This document shows, one piece after another, positions 1 to 7,735 of a stretch of DNA of 15,018 bases. This stretch comes from JBJXFK01 sp046155505 (GTDB taxonomy: Bacteria > Planctomycetota > Phycisphaerae > UBA1845 > Fen-1342). Made by a program: the position numbers and the translations under genes. The DNA lies in the NCBI GenBank assembly GCA_046155505.1, contig JBJXFK010000204.1, positions 1 to 15,018 of the forward strand, written 5' to 3'. Within the stretch, counting starts at the first letter, position 1, and each line of letters starts with the position of its first letter. Under the pieces are notes generated by a model that ran no database searches, was not told the origin of the DNA, and worked only from the letters and a program-made list of their open reading frames with translations.

Positions 1-656
1 CGCTCATGCAGCCACGCCGCGTCGATCAGCCACTCGGGCATTGCCGCCCGCAGCAGCGTGCGGCGACCGATGACCAGGTGATCCGTGCCGAGAATTTCGA
101 CTTCGCACACGTTGATTGGCTTTTGAGCAACGCGCGATCGGTCGAGCGCGCGGCGAACCGCGCGCGGAAACGACTCCATGAGCACAAACACGCCGACCTC
201 GTGCAGCAGGCCCGCGGCGTAGACGCGATGCATCGACTCGGTCGAGCTGCCGCGCAGAGCGGCGATGCGACGGGCCGCACAGGCGATCGAGAGTGTGCGA
301 ATCCAGTGATCGAGTGCCTCGCGCGAAAGTTCTGCGAGTGCATCGGGCGAGTATCGTCGCGCGAGGGCGAGCGTGAGCAAATTACAAACGGTGGCGTGCG
401 GCCCGAACGATTCGATCAGGTCGAGGAGGTTTGTCGCGCTCGATTTGCAGAACGCGCGTAGCCGCGTGTATTCCGCGCCGCCATCATATTGAGCGAGAAG
501 TCGGTTGCGGAGATCGTCCGTGTGAAAGCGGTCGAAATCGAGCAGCTCGGAGCTGAATTCGAGCGCGGCTCCCGCGGATTCGAGTTGCGCCAGAACATAA
601 TCAGCAGACGGTCCGGCTATCGGTGTGTTGGCCGGCGATGGTTGCTGATCACGCAC
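1..656 (-). CDS. HDOD-domain signalling protein (partial, runs off the window)
   Basis: An open frame of 218 codons runs to the window edge with no stop. From the most likely start, GTG at 656-654, the protein reads MRDQQPSPAN. It then looks like an HDOD domain: a helical first half, then AAGLLHEVGVFVLMESFP (the usual place of the GLLHDIG motif, with HE instead of HD), then GTDHLVIGRRTLLRAAMPEW and a tail DAAWLHE. The last two parts match the G-x-x-H-x-x-(I/L)-G and P-x-W-(L/I)-x-x-A-x-x-x-H pattern of the family. HDOD proteins are non-enzymatic or weakly enzymatic relatives of HD phosphohydrolases found in bacterial signalling. The start overlaps the stop of the response regulator by 8 bases, so the two are probably translationally coupled and act in one pathway. 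No clear ribosome binding site precedes the GTG, so the exact start is uncertain. The C-terminal end is not visible. Confidence 0.8.
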   Translation of the reverse strand, partial: MRDQQPSPANTPIAGPSADYVLAQLESAGAALEFSSELLDFDRFHTDDLRNRLLAQYDGGAEYTRLRAFCKSSATNLLDLIESFGPHATVCNLLTLALARRYSPDALAELSREALDHWIRTLSIACAARRIAALRGSSTESMHRVYAAGLLHEVGVFVLMESFPRAVRRALDRSRVAQKPINVCEVEILGTDHLVIGRRTLLRAAMPEWLIDAAWLHE

Positions 657-1245
657 GCACCAATTCCGCGATCCGACGAACCAGTTGCTCGATGCTGAAG
701 GGCTTGTGGATGAAGTCGTCCGCGCCGCTATTGCGCAGCGCCTCGACCTCGTTGCGATTGACCACGCCCGAGACAATGATGATCTTCACGTCCTGCAGCG
801 TCGGATCCTGCCGAATCGTGCGCACCACCGCGTCGCCATTCAGGCCGGGCAGCATGTAGTCCAGCACGATCAGGTCGGGCCGAAACTCTTTCGCACGCAT
901 GCCGGCGTCAAAACCGTTCAGCGCGGTTTGCACTTCGAATCGACCATCCCGCTCCAGCAGTTCAACAAGCATTTCGATAATTGCGGGATCATCGTCGACG
1001 ACCAGGACGCGGGCCTTCCCGGTCTCGATCTGGTCGAGCGGGATGTCGTTTTCCTTCATGAACTGGATCAGAGCGTCGCGCGGAATGCGGCGAAAGCGGG
1101 AGCCGGGAACCCGGAATCCCTTGAGGCGTCCGCTGTCAAAACAGCGAATGACCGTCTGCTGGCTGACTTTACAAATCTCGGCGACTTCGCCGGTCGTGAA
1201 CACGCTCTTGTTCCACCGGCTGACTGACGCCTCGTCACTTGCCAT
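649..1245 (-). CDS. HTH (MerR/excisionase-type) response regulator with C-terminal receiver domain
   Basis: This 198-residue protein has its DNA-binding domain first and its receiver second, the reverse of OmpR or NarL regulators. Residues 15-65 form an excisionase/MerR-like winged helix (FTTGEVAEICKVSQQTVIRC, then a basic wing GSRFRRIPRD). Residues 78-198 are a CheY-like receiver: acidic pair Asp84-Asp85, phosphoacceptor Asp129 in LIVLDYMLPGLNG, Ser159 at the switch position and Lys181 in HKPF. All residues needed for phosphorylation are present. No sensor kinase lies in the window. A good Shine-Dalgarno GAGG (1256-1253) sits 7 bases before the ATG and supports this start. A strong sigma70-like promoter lies just upstream, so this gene begins a transcription unit that continues into the HDOD gene. 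Its targets cannot be told from the sequence. Confidence 0.95.
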   Translation of the reverse strand: MASDEASVSRWNKSVFTTGEVAEICKVSQQTVIRCFDSGRLKGFRVPGSRFRRIPRDALIQFMKENDIPLDQIETGKARVLVVDDDPAIIEMLVELLERDGRFEVQTALNGFDAGMRAKEFRPDLIVLDYMLPGLNGDAVVRTIRQDPTLQDVKIIIVSGVVNRNEVEALRNSGADDFIHKPFSIEQLVRRIAELVRA

Positions 1246-1255
1246 CCCACGACCT

Positions 1256-1334
1256 CGAAATTACCCAAATACCCCAGATTGAACTCAGTATACGCTGTCC
1301 CGCGGCCTCCGCCAAGGTTATTTGGATAATTTCG
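1256..1334. repeat. 15-bp inverted repeat flanking the response-regulator promoter
   Basis: The arm at 1256-1270 (CGAAATTACCCAAAT) and the arm at 1320-1334 (ATTTGGATAATTTCG) are complementary at 14 of 15 positions, with 49 bases between them. They are AT-rich in a GC-rich neighbourhood. The arm centres are 64 bases apart, close to six helical turns, and the promoter sits between them. One arm overlaps the transcribed leader and ribosome site, and the other lies just upstream of the -35 box. This fits a pair of operator half-sites or a looping element. It could instead be a long-loop hairpin after mnmG. Confidence 0.6.
1287..1315 (-). promoter_or_regulatory. sigma70-type promoter of the response regulator / HDOD unit
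   Basis: On the minus strand, TTGGCG (1315-1310) is followed by a 17-base spacer and TATACT (1292-1287). This gives 4 of 6 and 5 of 6 consensus matches with ideal spacing. Transcription would start near 1280, leaving a leader of about 35 bases with a GAGG ribosome site before ATG 1245. The promoter lies between the arms of an inverted repeat. Confidence 0.7.
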
Positions 1335-1338
1335 CTGA

Positions 1339-3171
1339 CTAATTATTGGGAACTTGGGGAGCTTCGCGACCGAGGCTGACCAGCAGGAGGGAGACATCGG
1401 TTGGGGTGATCCCGCTTACACGGGCCGCTTGACCGATATTTCTCGGACGTACATTTGTCCAACGGTCGAGCGCCTCGCGGCGAAGGTGGGCGATCGAGCG
1501 AAAATCAAAATCGCCGGGGATCGGGCGACCCTCCAGCTCCTGAAACTGGGCGATCGCGCGATCCTGGCGTTCCAGATAGCCTGCGTATTTGATCTCGACG
1601 ATTGCCCGGGCCCAGACGTCCGGCTCGGCCTGGAACGCGGCCAATTCGGGGACGGCTGCGGAAAATCGCTCGCCGTCCTCTTCCGGCCGACGTAGCCAAT
1701 CGGCGAGCACGCGGCCCTCGATGCGAGTGGTTGCGAGAAACTGACGGAGGATCGCCAATCGCGCGCCCTTGGCTTGGAATCGCGCCCACCGTGCGTCGTC
1801 GACCAGGCCGATTTCGCGACCCAGCGGGGTCAATCGCGAGTCAGCATTGTCATATCGCAAATGCATGCGATGCTCGGCCCGCGAGGTGAACATGCGATAG
1901 GGTTCGAGCACGCCGCGCGTGACGAGGTCGTCAATCATCACGCCGACGTACGCCTGATCGCGGCCCAGCACCACCGGCGACTTGCCCGCGACCCAGCGGG
2001 CGGCATTGATGCCGGCGACGATTCCCTGCCCGGCGGCCTCTTCATAGCCGCTGGTGCCGCAAATCTGCCCGGCGAGAAACAGGCCGCGAATGCGCTTGGT
2101 CATCATCGTGGCGTCAATCTGCTCGGGCGGCACGAAGTCATATTCGACCGCGTAACCCCATTGCAACACGCGCGCACGCTCCAGTCCCGGAATCTGCCCG
2201 AGGATGCGCGTCTGCACGTCCTCGGGCAGCGATGTGCTGATTCCGTTGACGTAGATGCGTTGCGATGCGCGGCCTTCGGGTTCGAGAAAAAGCTGATGCT
2301 CGCTCTTGTCGGCGAAGCGCACCACTTTGTCTTCGATGCTCGGGCAATAGCGCGGGCCGAGCGATTGAATCTGGCCGGAGTACATCGGTGCGCGGTGCAG
2401 ATTCTCGCGAATGAGCTGATGCACCGCGTCGCTGGTGAACGTGATCCAGCAATTCACCTGCGGCTGCGTGATGCGATCGGTCAGAAAGCTGAACGGCGCG
2501 GGTGTCGCATCGCCGAGTTGCGGCTCGAGTCGGTCGAAATCAATCGTGTCGCGGTCGAGGCGCGGCGGCGTGCCGGTTTTCAGGCGGCCGAGTTGCAACC
2601 CGAGCGCGGCGAGCGACGCGCTCAAGCCGACGGCGGCCGCCTCGCCGACGCGTCCGCCTTCGCTCTTGCGCTCGCCCGTGTGCATGAGGGCGCGCAGGAA
2701 CGTGCCCGACGTCACGACGACGCTCTGTGCCGCGACGGTTTGGCCATCGTTCAACACCACGCCGGTGACGCGTTCGCCCGTTTCGGCGATGAGTTGATCG
2801 ACGCCGGCCTCGATGATGGTGAGATTGGGGCACGCTTCGAGGTGCCGTCGTACGCACCGCGCGTACTCGGTGCTGTCGCATTGCGCACGCGGTGCCCAAA
2901 CCGCCGGCCCCTTGCGGCGATTGAGCATGCGAAACTGAATGCCGGTTTCGTCGGCGACGATGCCCATCAAGCCGCCGAGTGCGTCAATCTCACGCACCAT
3001 CTGGCCTTTGCCGATGCCGCCGATAGCCGGGTTGCAGGACATGCGTCCGATCGCGTCGCGCTGAAACGTGACCATCGCGGTGCGCGCGCCGAGCCGCGCC
3101 GCCGCCCACGCGGCTTCCGCACCGGCGTGTCCGCCGCCGATGACCAGTACGTCATATTCGCGCTCGTTCAT
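1339..3171 (-). CDS. mnmG: tRNA uridine-5-carboxymethylaminomethyl modification enzyme MnmG (GidA)
   Basis: With MnmE, this FAD enzyme installs the carboxymethylaminomethyl group on wobble U34 of several tRNAs, using methylene-tetrahydrofolate and NADH. The 610-residue product has all family marks: FAD-binding DVLVIGGGHAGAEAA at residues 7-21, SCNPAIGGIGKG, the first signature GPRYCPSIEDKVVRF, the second signature AGQICGTSGYEEAAGQG, and the C-terminal MnmE/tRNA-binding helical region (IKYAGYLERQ, then NIGQAARVSGITPTDVSLLL). Family members are usually 610-630 residues. The open frame extends upstream to 3312, but that stretch crosses a hairpin and is unlike the family, so ATG 3171 is chosen. 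There is no Shine-Dalgarno before it, and an extended -10 box lies 7 bases upstream, suggesting a leaderless message. Neither mnmE nor rsmG is in the window. The stop is TAG at 1341-1339. Confidence 0.98.
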   Translation of the reverse strand: MNEREYDVLVIGGGHAGAEAAWAAARLGARTAMVTFQRDAIGRMSCNPAIGGIGKGQMVREIDALGGLMGIVADETGIQFRMLNRRKGPAVWAPRAQCDSTEYARCVRRHLEACPNLTIIEAGVDQLIAETGERVTGVVLNDGQTVAAQSVVVTSGTFLRALMHTGERKSEGGRVGEAAAVGLSASLAALGLQLGRLKTGTPPRLDRDTIDFDRLEPQLGDATPAPFSFLTDRITQPQVNCWITFTSDAVHQLIRENLHRAPMYSGQIQSLGPRYCPSIEDKVVRFADKSEHQLFLEPEGRASQRIYVNGISTSLPEDVQTRILGQIPGLERARVLQWGYAVEYDFVPPEQIDATMMTKRIRGLFLAGQICGTSGYEEAAGQGIVAGINAARWVAGKSPVVLGRDQAYVGVMIDDLVTRGVLEPYRMFTSRAEHRMHLRYDNADSRLTPLGREIGLVDDARWARFQAKGARLAILRQFLATTRIEGRVLADWLRRPEEDGERFSAAVPELAAFQAEPDVWARAIVEIKYAGYLERQDRAIAQFQELEGRPIPGDFDFRSIAHLRREALDRWTNVRPRNIGQAARVSGITPTDVSLLLVSLGREAPQVPNN

Positions 3172-3178
3172 GCACGAA

Positions 3179-3187
3179 AGGATAGCA
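3179..3187 (-). promoter_or_regulatory. Extended -10 promoter element giving a near-leaderless mnmG message
   Basis: The minus strand reads TGC TATCCT (3187-3179), an extended -10 (TGn plus a 4 of 6 match to TATAAT). No convincing -35 box lies 16-18 bases upstream. Only 7 bases separate the hexamer from the mnmG ATG at 3171, so transcription would begin at about 3172-3171, at or one base before the start codon. The lack of a ribosome site before mnmG agrees with this. Confidence 0.45.
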
Positions 3188-3210
3188 CGCCGCGGTGGGG
3201 ATTCGTATCG

Positions 3211-3262
3211 AAACGAAAACGAGGTCGGCGACCGGTCCCAAGGGGTCAGGAGCCGGTCGCCG
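3211..3262 (-). terminator. Probable intrinsic terminator of the subtilase operon
   Basis: A perfect 10-bp stem (CGGCGACCGG at 3226-3235 with its complement at 3253-3262, loop of 17) lies about 115 bases after the S8 protease stop. On the minus strand it is followed by an interrupted T-rich stretch, GTTTTCGTTT (3220-3211). This is a reasonable but imperfect Rho-independent terminator for the preceding operon. It would separate that operon from mnmG. The remainder of the gap 3172-3378 shows nothing else clear. Confidence 0.5.
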
Positions 3263-3378
3263 TGAAGGAGATCGTTGCACGCTCGGCGGTGTGGGGCCGC
3301 CGCGTTTCGCATCCAGTTATCAGGAGTGCCTACGGCGGCGGTTGATACAAGATTCGCCTTGTTGGTCGGCAGTTTTGC

Positions 3379-4893
3379 TTACAACCCAAAGTTGATCAGC
3401 AAATACGCCAGATCGACCAGCCCGACGGAGCCATCCATGTTCACGTCGGCGAGTGAGTCGGTCAGGCCGAAATCGCGCAGCATGAGCGCGAGATCCTGCA
3501 AGTCGACCGCGCGATCGCGATTCAGGTCGCCTTGCAGCGGCTGCACCGGACCCTGCTGCGCGGCGAGGCCCGTGCGCAGCAGTCGACCGATTTGGTTTTG
3601 CACTTGCGGCGGATTCAACCCGTCGATGTTGAGCGAGGTCGAGAACATGCGCGACATCGTACTGTCCGCGCGATTCGCGTCGCGTTGCCAGCTCGTTTCC
3701 TGCGAGATGATCAGTGCCGCCGTCGCCGACACAAACGGAGCGGCGACACTGGTGCCTTCCCAGATGCCGTAGATGCCGCCGGGAATGGTGCTGTAAATCG
3801 AGTTGACCTCGTCGTACTGGCTTGGGTCACCGGGCAGGCGGCGACTGACCGCCGGCGCGCAGAGATCGAGATCGGTGTGGTAGTTGCTGAACGCCGCTCG
3901 CACGCCGACGGCGTTCACGCCCGCGACGCCGACGCAGCCCTGAAAGACGGCGGGTGCCTCTTCGATTGACACGTTGAGACCGCCGCGATTGCCAGCGGCC
4001 CCGACGCAGACGACGCCATTCTCGCGTGCGTGCTGAATCACGTCGAACACGACTTCCGACTCATAGGTCGACCCGCAACTGAGGTTGATCACGTCCGCGC
4101 CCTGTTCGACGGCGTAGTAGATCGCCTGGGCGATGACGAAATTGTTGCTCGCACCGTCGTCGTTTAGCGCGACAACCGGCAGCAGCCGCGCTTCGGGCGC
4201 GACCAGCGCGACGAGTCCGGCCACGTAGGTACCGTGTACCCACAACTCGTCCGTCGCACCGTCGCCGTCGTTGTTGATGCCGTCCTGCGTCGGCAGGGTG
4301 GCGGGCGACATGCTGATGAAGTTGTACCCGCCGGCCATCATGCGGCCCGCAAGATCGGGATGCGTCGAATCGATGCCGGTATCGACGATCGCGACGACCG
4401 TTCCGCGGCCCGTGCTGTGCGGGTGGGCGACGGTTACGCCGAGCGAGTCGACCGCGTACTGCGTCATGTAGTTGGCCTGATAGAGCACCGGGCGACTGTC
4501 GTAGATTGTGCCCGTGCTACCGTTCGAGGCCTGGCCGGCGTAATTCGCCTCGGCCCAGCGCATTGGCACGCCAGGCTCCGGCTCATCGGCCCGCCGCCAC
4601 GCATACAGGTCTTCGAGAAACTCGGCGGCGAAACAGATGTCCTGTCCCGCCGGCAGCGGCAGGTGCATGAGATAGGTCTGAAACCCGTCAATCTCGCGAA
4701 TGACGGTCGCGCCGGGGTAGTGCTGATTCACGAGCGTCAACACATGCGCATCGTTGAATCCCGGCGCGACGCGCACCATGAGCTGATTGGCGATCGCCGC
4801 CTCGTTGATCGCATCCGGTGGAACGCACTGCGCGAGCGCGGGCGCGGACAGCGCCCCCGCGCAAGTTGCCAACATCAATACTCGATTGGTCAT
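3379..4893 (-). CDS. Secreted S8 subtilisin-like protease with C-terminal dockerin-like repeats
   Basis: This 504-residue exported serine protease has a signal peptide (hydrophobic stretch 5-21, probable cleavage after APALA or Gln22). Residues 35-100 look like an inhibitor-type propeptide. The catalytic domain spans about 135-400 with an intact triad: Asp171 in VAIVDTGIDSTHPDL, His220 in VHGTYVAGL and Ser382 in GTSVAAPF. The oxyanion Asn302 is in GAAGNRGG. A likely calcium loop, DGINNDGDGATDE, comes before the His. Residues 453-504 hold two EF-hand-like units, GDLNRDRAVDLQDLALML and ADVNMDGSVGLVDLAYLL, each followed by a short FGL-type end. This resembles the dockerin-like tails common on exported planctomycete proteins. 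No cohesin partner is in the window. It is the last gene of the CHAT operon: its ATG is one base after the CHAT stop, with a strong GGGAGG ribosome site inside the CHAT 3' end. Its substrate is unknown. Confidence 0.95.
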   Translation of the reverse strand: MTNRVLMLATCAGALSAPALAQCVPPDAINEAAIANQLMVRVAPGFNDAHVLTLVNQHYPGATVIREIDGFQTYLMHLPLPAGQDICFAAEFLEDLYAWRRADEPEPGVPMRWAEANYAGQASNGSTGTIYDSRPVLYQANYMTQYAVDSLGVTVAHPHSTGRGTVVAIVDTGIDSTHPDLAGRMMAGGYNFISMSPATLPTQDGINNDGDGATDELWVHGTYVAGLVALVAPEARLLPVVALNDDGASNNFVIAQAIYYAVEQGADVINLSCGSTYESEVVFDVIQHARENGVVCVGAAGNRGGLNVSIEEAPAVFQGCVGVAGVNAVGVRAAFSNYHTDLDLCAPAVSRRLPGDPSQYDEVNSIYSTIPGGIYGIWEGTSVAAPFVSATAALIISQETSWQRDANRADSTMSRMFSTSLNIDGLNPPQVQNQIGRLLRTGLAAQQGPVQPLQGDLNRDRAVDLQDLALMLRDFGLTDSLADVNMDGSVGLVDLAYLLINFGL

Positions 4894-4894
4894 C

Positions 4895-7732
4895 TCACGG
4901 CCTCCCCGCCAGAAAGAACGGCGCCCAAAGCAGCGGGTGCGGTCGGTCGGATAGCACGCGGAGCTGCGCTGTTCGAAGCGCTTCCGCGGGCGAGCCCCCG
5001 TCGGTCTGCCTTTGCACCATTGTATGAAAGTCGCTCATCAAACCCATCGCGACTTCGTCTTCCACAGGCCACAAAGTGGCCAAAATGCTTAGTGTTCCCG
5101 CCGCGAAAAACGCTCGCGACAGTCCGAGTAGCTCGTCGCCGGCCTGCACCAGCGAGCGGCCGCTGCTGCAAGCGCTGAGCACGACCAGCCGTGCACCCAG
5201 TTTCATGCGATAAATGTCACGCAGCGTCAGCCGCCGATCGGCGAGTTTCAGTCCGCTCGCATACGGCACGTCCGCGAAAAACTCGCCGTGACAGGCCATG
5301 TGCAGTGTGTCGTGTCGGCTTGCGGCCAACATCACGCGATCGGTCGTAGCGTCAGCGCCGATCAGCGTCGCTGCGCCCGGCATAATGCTCGCCAGTGCGC
5401 GCGCCTCATCCTCGATGCGCGGCGCGATCGGATCGGCCACGCCGACAATCAGCGCGCCCCGCGCGGTGCGCGGTGCGGCGTCACACACGGTTGCCCAAAT
5501 GCTCGCGCTCGGCGCGTACGAAAACTCGAATCGCTCGATGGCGTACTGCTGTCCGTCATGCGCCGCGTGAAGCGGTGCGCCATGCAGCGGCCCGTGCGGC
5601 ACGATAACGCATCGTCGCGCGCCGTCGAGCTTCTCAAGTAGCGGTCGCAGCACCAACTGGTACAGCCGAGCCAGTTCGCGCTGCGCATCAGCCGTTAGTC
5701 GCGCTGCACGCTCGCCCGCCAGCGCGCCGGGGCGCATCGCGCGGCTGAGTTGAAATTGCAGTCGTTGCAAACATTCGGTCAGATCGCCGATCGGCGCGAG
5801 CGGCTCAATAATCGTTGCTGCATCGTGGCGGATGACGATTGCGGCGAGTTGATCGCCGACGCCGAAAAACTCGACCAGTGCTTGATCCGGCGCGAGTCGC
5901 GATTGAATGTCCGAAAGTGCGACGGGCGCGGCGAACAGATCCGCTGCGCTGCGCACGCTGGCGACGCGGGTTTCGAGCTCGCCGATTTCGCGCTCGTGTG
6001 AGCGCACTTTCGCGGTCCAGTTCTCTGCGATCGCGGCCTTTGCGGACGAGCTCGCCCCAAGCTGGTTATAGAGCGCGTTGAGCTCGGCTCGCAGTTGCCG
6101 CAGGCGCGTGAGCAGCGCCGCGTTCGAGTCGGTGCTCGTTCCCTCGTCGCGCTCCAGGTCGATCGCGCCGCGTGCCAGATCGAGCAGCGCCCGGCCTTTG
6201 GCCTGCTCGACTACGCGAAAAGCCTCGCTCGCGACGCCCGGTGCACGCCGATTCAGGACGGCGCGGAGCAAGTCTTCATACACAGCGAGTCGTCGACCAA
6301 GAAACGCCGCTCGAAAGCGGTCGGCCGGCAGCGAGCCGCGAACACGTTCCACCTGTCGCACCGCCTCGCGCAGGTCTGCCACAGCGGCGTCCATTTGTCG
6401 GAGTTGAGAATACGCCACGCCGCGCTGGTGCAGCAGGTCGGCCGCGAGCGGCGCGATATCGACCGCAGCGGTCGCGGCGATCGCTGCGCCGAGAATTTCC
6501 GCCGCTTCACCGGGGTTGCCCAGCGCGATCGCCAGGCGAGCGAGTTGGTAGGACAAAACGCCTTGTTCGAGTGGCCGATTCGGCAGGTCGCGCTCGGCAT
6601 CGCGAAGCAGCGAACGGGCGGATTCGAACTGTCGAGACTCGAGTGCGACCACCGCGCGCAGCAGATCGACCCGCGCACGGTCCGCGGCATTGTCCAGGCG
6701 ATCAAACTCCGCGGCAGCCTGTTCGAGCGGCTCGCGCGCGTCCGCGGTACGACCCAGCTCGATTAGGCAGCGCCCGCGCCCGCTGCGCGCGCGCGCACTC
6801 TCCCAGGCGAGCCCGAGCGAGTCGAGTTGCGGGATCACCTCGTCGTATGTGCGAAGCGTTTCGTGTAACAATCCGAGCGTGGCCAACGCTTCCGCTTGTT
6901 CTGCGAGCAATCGGGCGCTATGCGTCGTTGCCGTGTCGGCATCGAGTCGACGCCGGGCGTGCTCAAATCCGGCCAGCGCACGCTGAAGCCAGCCGCGCCG
7001 CGCCGCGAGGTCGGCGAGGTTGCCCTGCACGATCGCCGCGGCGAGATTCGCGCTCGCGAGTTCATAGGCGGCGAGGGCTGCCTCGAACGCGTGCTGGGCC
7101 CCGTCGAAGTCATTGAGCACCAACAGCGCTTCGCCACGGTTGTTTTGCACATGGCCGAGAGCGAGCGGTTCGTTGGCAAGCGCTGCTGCCGCACGATCCA
7201 GATGGACCATCGCCCGCGCCGGCTCGCCGCGGTTTTGCAAGACTCCGCCCAAATTCAAATCCGCGCGCGCCGCTAGCAGCGTCTCGCCCGCCGCGACCAG
7301 CTCGGCCCGCGCTCGCTCGCCCGCGGCGAGTGCGTCCTCGTATCGGCCCATTTCGCCCAAGGGATGCATCGACGCCAGCTTGGCCCGCGCCGCCTCGACC
7401 ACTTCGCCGCCCGAATCGGCGATTTGGGCTGCCTCGCGGCACGCCGTCAGCGCCGCCTCAAAATCGCCCGAATACGCCAGCGCCTGGGAGCGTGTGCGTC
7501 GCGCTCGCGCGCGGCTGCGCGCGTCGCCCACTTGATCGGCCAGCGCGATGACCAGTTCGCTCGTCGCGATTGCTTTCGAAGCATCCACAAACGTGAGTCG
7601 CTGCGTTTCGTCGGCCAGCGCGATGATGACTTCGTTGATTCGTCCGAATTTGGCCAGCATCGATGCACGCTCGCCGGGCTGCGCGCTGCGCAGTTGTTCG
7701 AGCAGATCACCGATCGCCGGCGTGTCGCTCAT
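4895..7732 (-). CDS. TPR-CHAT caspase-like protease
   Basis: This 945-residue protein has an N-terminal array of helix-turn-helix TPR-like repeats (about residues 60-480, for example ALTACREAAQIADSGG and GDFEAALT), a helical linker (about 490-640) and a C-terminal CHAT domain (about 640-945). The CHAT (caspase HetF associated with TPRs) signatures are VPHGPLHGAPLHAA, YAIERFEFSYAPSAS, the catalytic His815 in LHMACHGE and the catalytic Cys855 in LVVLSACSSG, then GLSRAFFAAGTLSILATLWP. Both catalytic residues are present, so it should be an active cysteine protease. No signal peptide or membrane helix is evident, so it should be cytoplasmic. It lies 3 bases after the anti-sigma-like gene and 1 base before the S8 gene. 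No good ribosome site precedes the ATG, so translation probably depends on coupling with the upstream gene. The same architecture occurs in Csx29 of type III-E CRISPR, but no CRISPR gene is present here. The trigger sensed by the TPRs is unknown. Confidence 0.95.
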   Translation of the reverse strand: MSDTPAIGDLLEQLRSAQPGERASMLAKFGRINEVIIALADETQRLTFVDASKAIATSELVIALADQVGDARSRARARRTRSQALAYSGDFEAALTACREAAQIADSGGEVVEAARAKLASMHPLGEMGRYEDALAAGERARAELVAAGETLLAARADLNLGGVLQNRGEPARAMVHLDRAAAALANEPLALGHVQNNRGEALLVLNDFDGAQHAFEAALAAYELASANLAAAIVQGNLADLAARRGWLQRALAGFEHARRRLDADTATTHSARLLAEQAEALATLGLLHETLRTYDEVIPQLDSLGLAWESARARSGRGRCLIELGRTADAREPLEQAAAEFDRLDNAADRARVDLLRAVVALESRQFESARSLLRDAERDLPNRPLEQGVLSYQLARLAIALGNPGEAAEILGAAIAATAAVDIAPLAADLLHQRGVAYSQLRQMDAAVADLREAVRQVERVRGSLPADRFRAAFLGRRLAVYEDLLRAVLNRRAPGVASEAFRVVEQAKGRALLDLARGAIDLERDEGTSTDSNAALLTRLRQLRAELNALYNQLGASSSAKAAIAENWTAKVRSHEREIGELETRVASVRSAADLFAAPVALSDIQSRLAPDQALVEFFGVGDQLAAIVIRHDAATIIEPLAPIGDLTECLQRLQFQLSRAMRPGALAGERAARLTADAQRELARLYQLVLRPLLEKLDGARRCVIVPHGPLHGAPLHAAHDGQQYAIERFEFSYAPSASIWATVCDAAPRTARGALIVGVADPIAPRIEDEARALASIMPGAATLIGADATTDRVMLAASRHDTLHMACHGEFFADVPYASGLKLADRRLTLRDIYRMKLGARLVVLSACSSGRSLVQAGDELLGLSRAFFAAGTLSILATLWPVEDEVAMGLMSDFHTMVQRQTDGGSPAEALRTAQLRVLSDRPHPLLWAPFFLAGRP
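4901..4906 (-). promoter_or_regulatory. Strong Shine-Dalgarno of the S8 protease gene, inside the CHAT 3' end
   Basis: GGGAGG on the minus strand (4906-4901) lies 7 bases before the ATG at 4893. It forms part of the last codons of the CHAT gene, whose TGA (4897-4895) lies between. This fixes the protease start and shows that the two genes are co-transcribed, probably with independent ribosome loading at the protease. Confidence 0.75.
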
Positions 7733-7735
7733 GGG

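Noticed and set aside
3172..3312. N-terminal extension of mnmG to an upstream start at 3312
   Set aside because: The extension crosses the hairpin and the -10 box and does not resemble the family, whereas ATG 3171 gives the normal MnmG start.
1774..3345. Long plus-strand open frame of 523 codons opposite mnmG
   Set aside because: It is the antisense shadow of a certain gene in GC-rich DNA. Its product is rich in Arg, Ala and His and has no recognisable domain.
6172..7116. Plus-strand open frame of 314 codons opposite the CHAT gene
   Set aside because: It is a shadow frame, Arg/Pro-rich and with no motif, while the minus strand encodes an unbroken TPR-CHAT protein.
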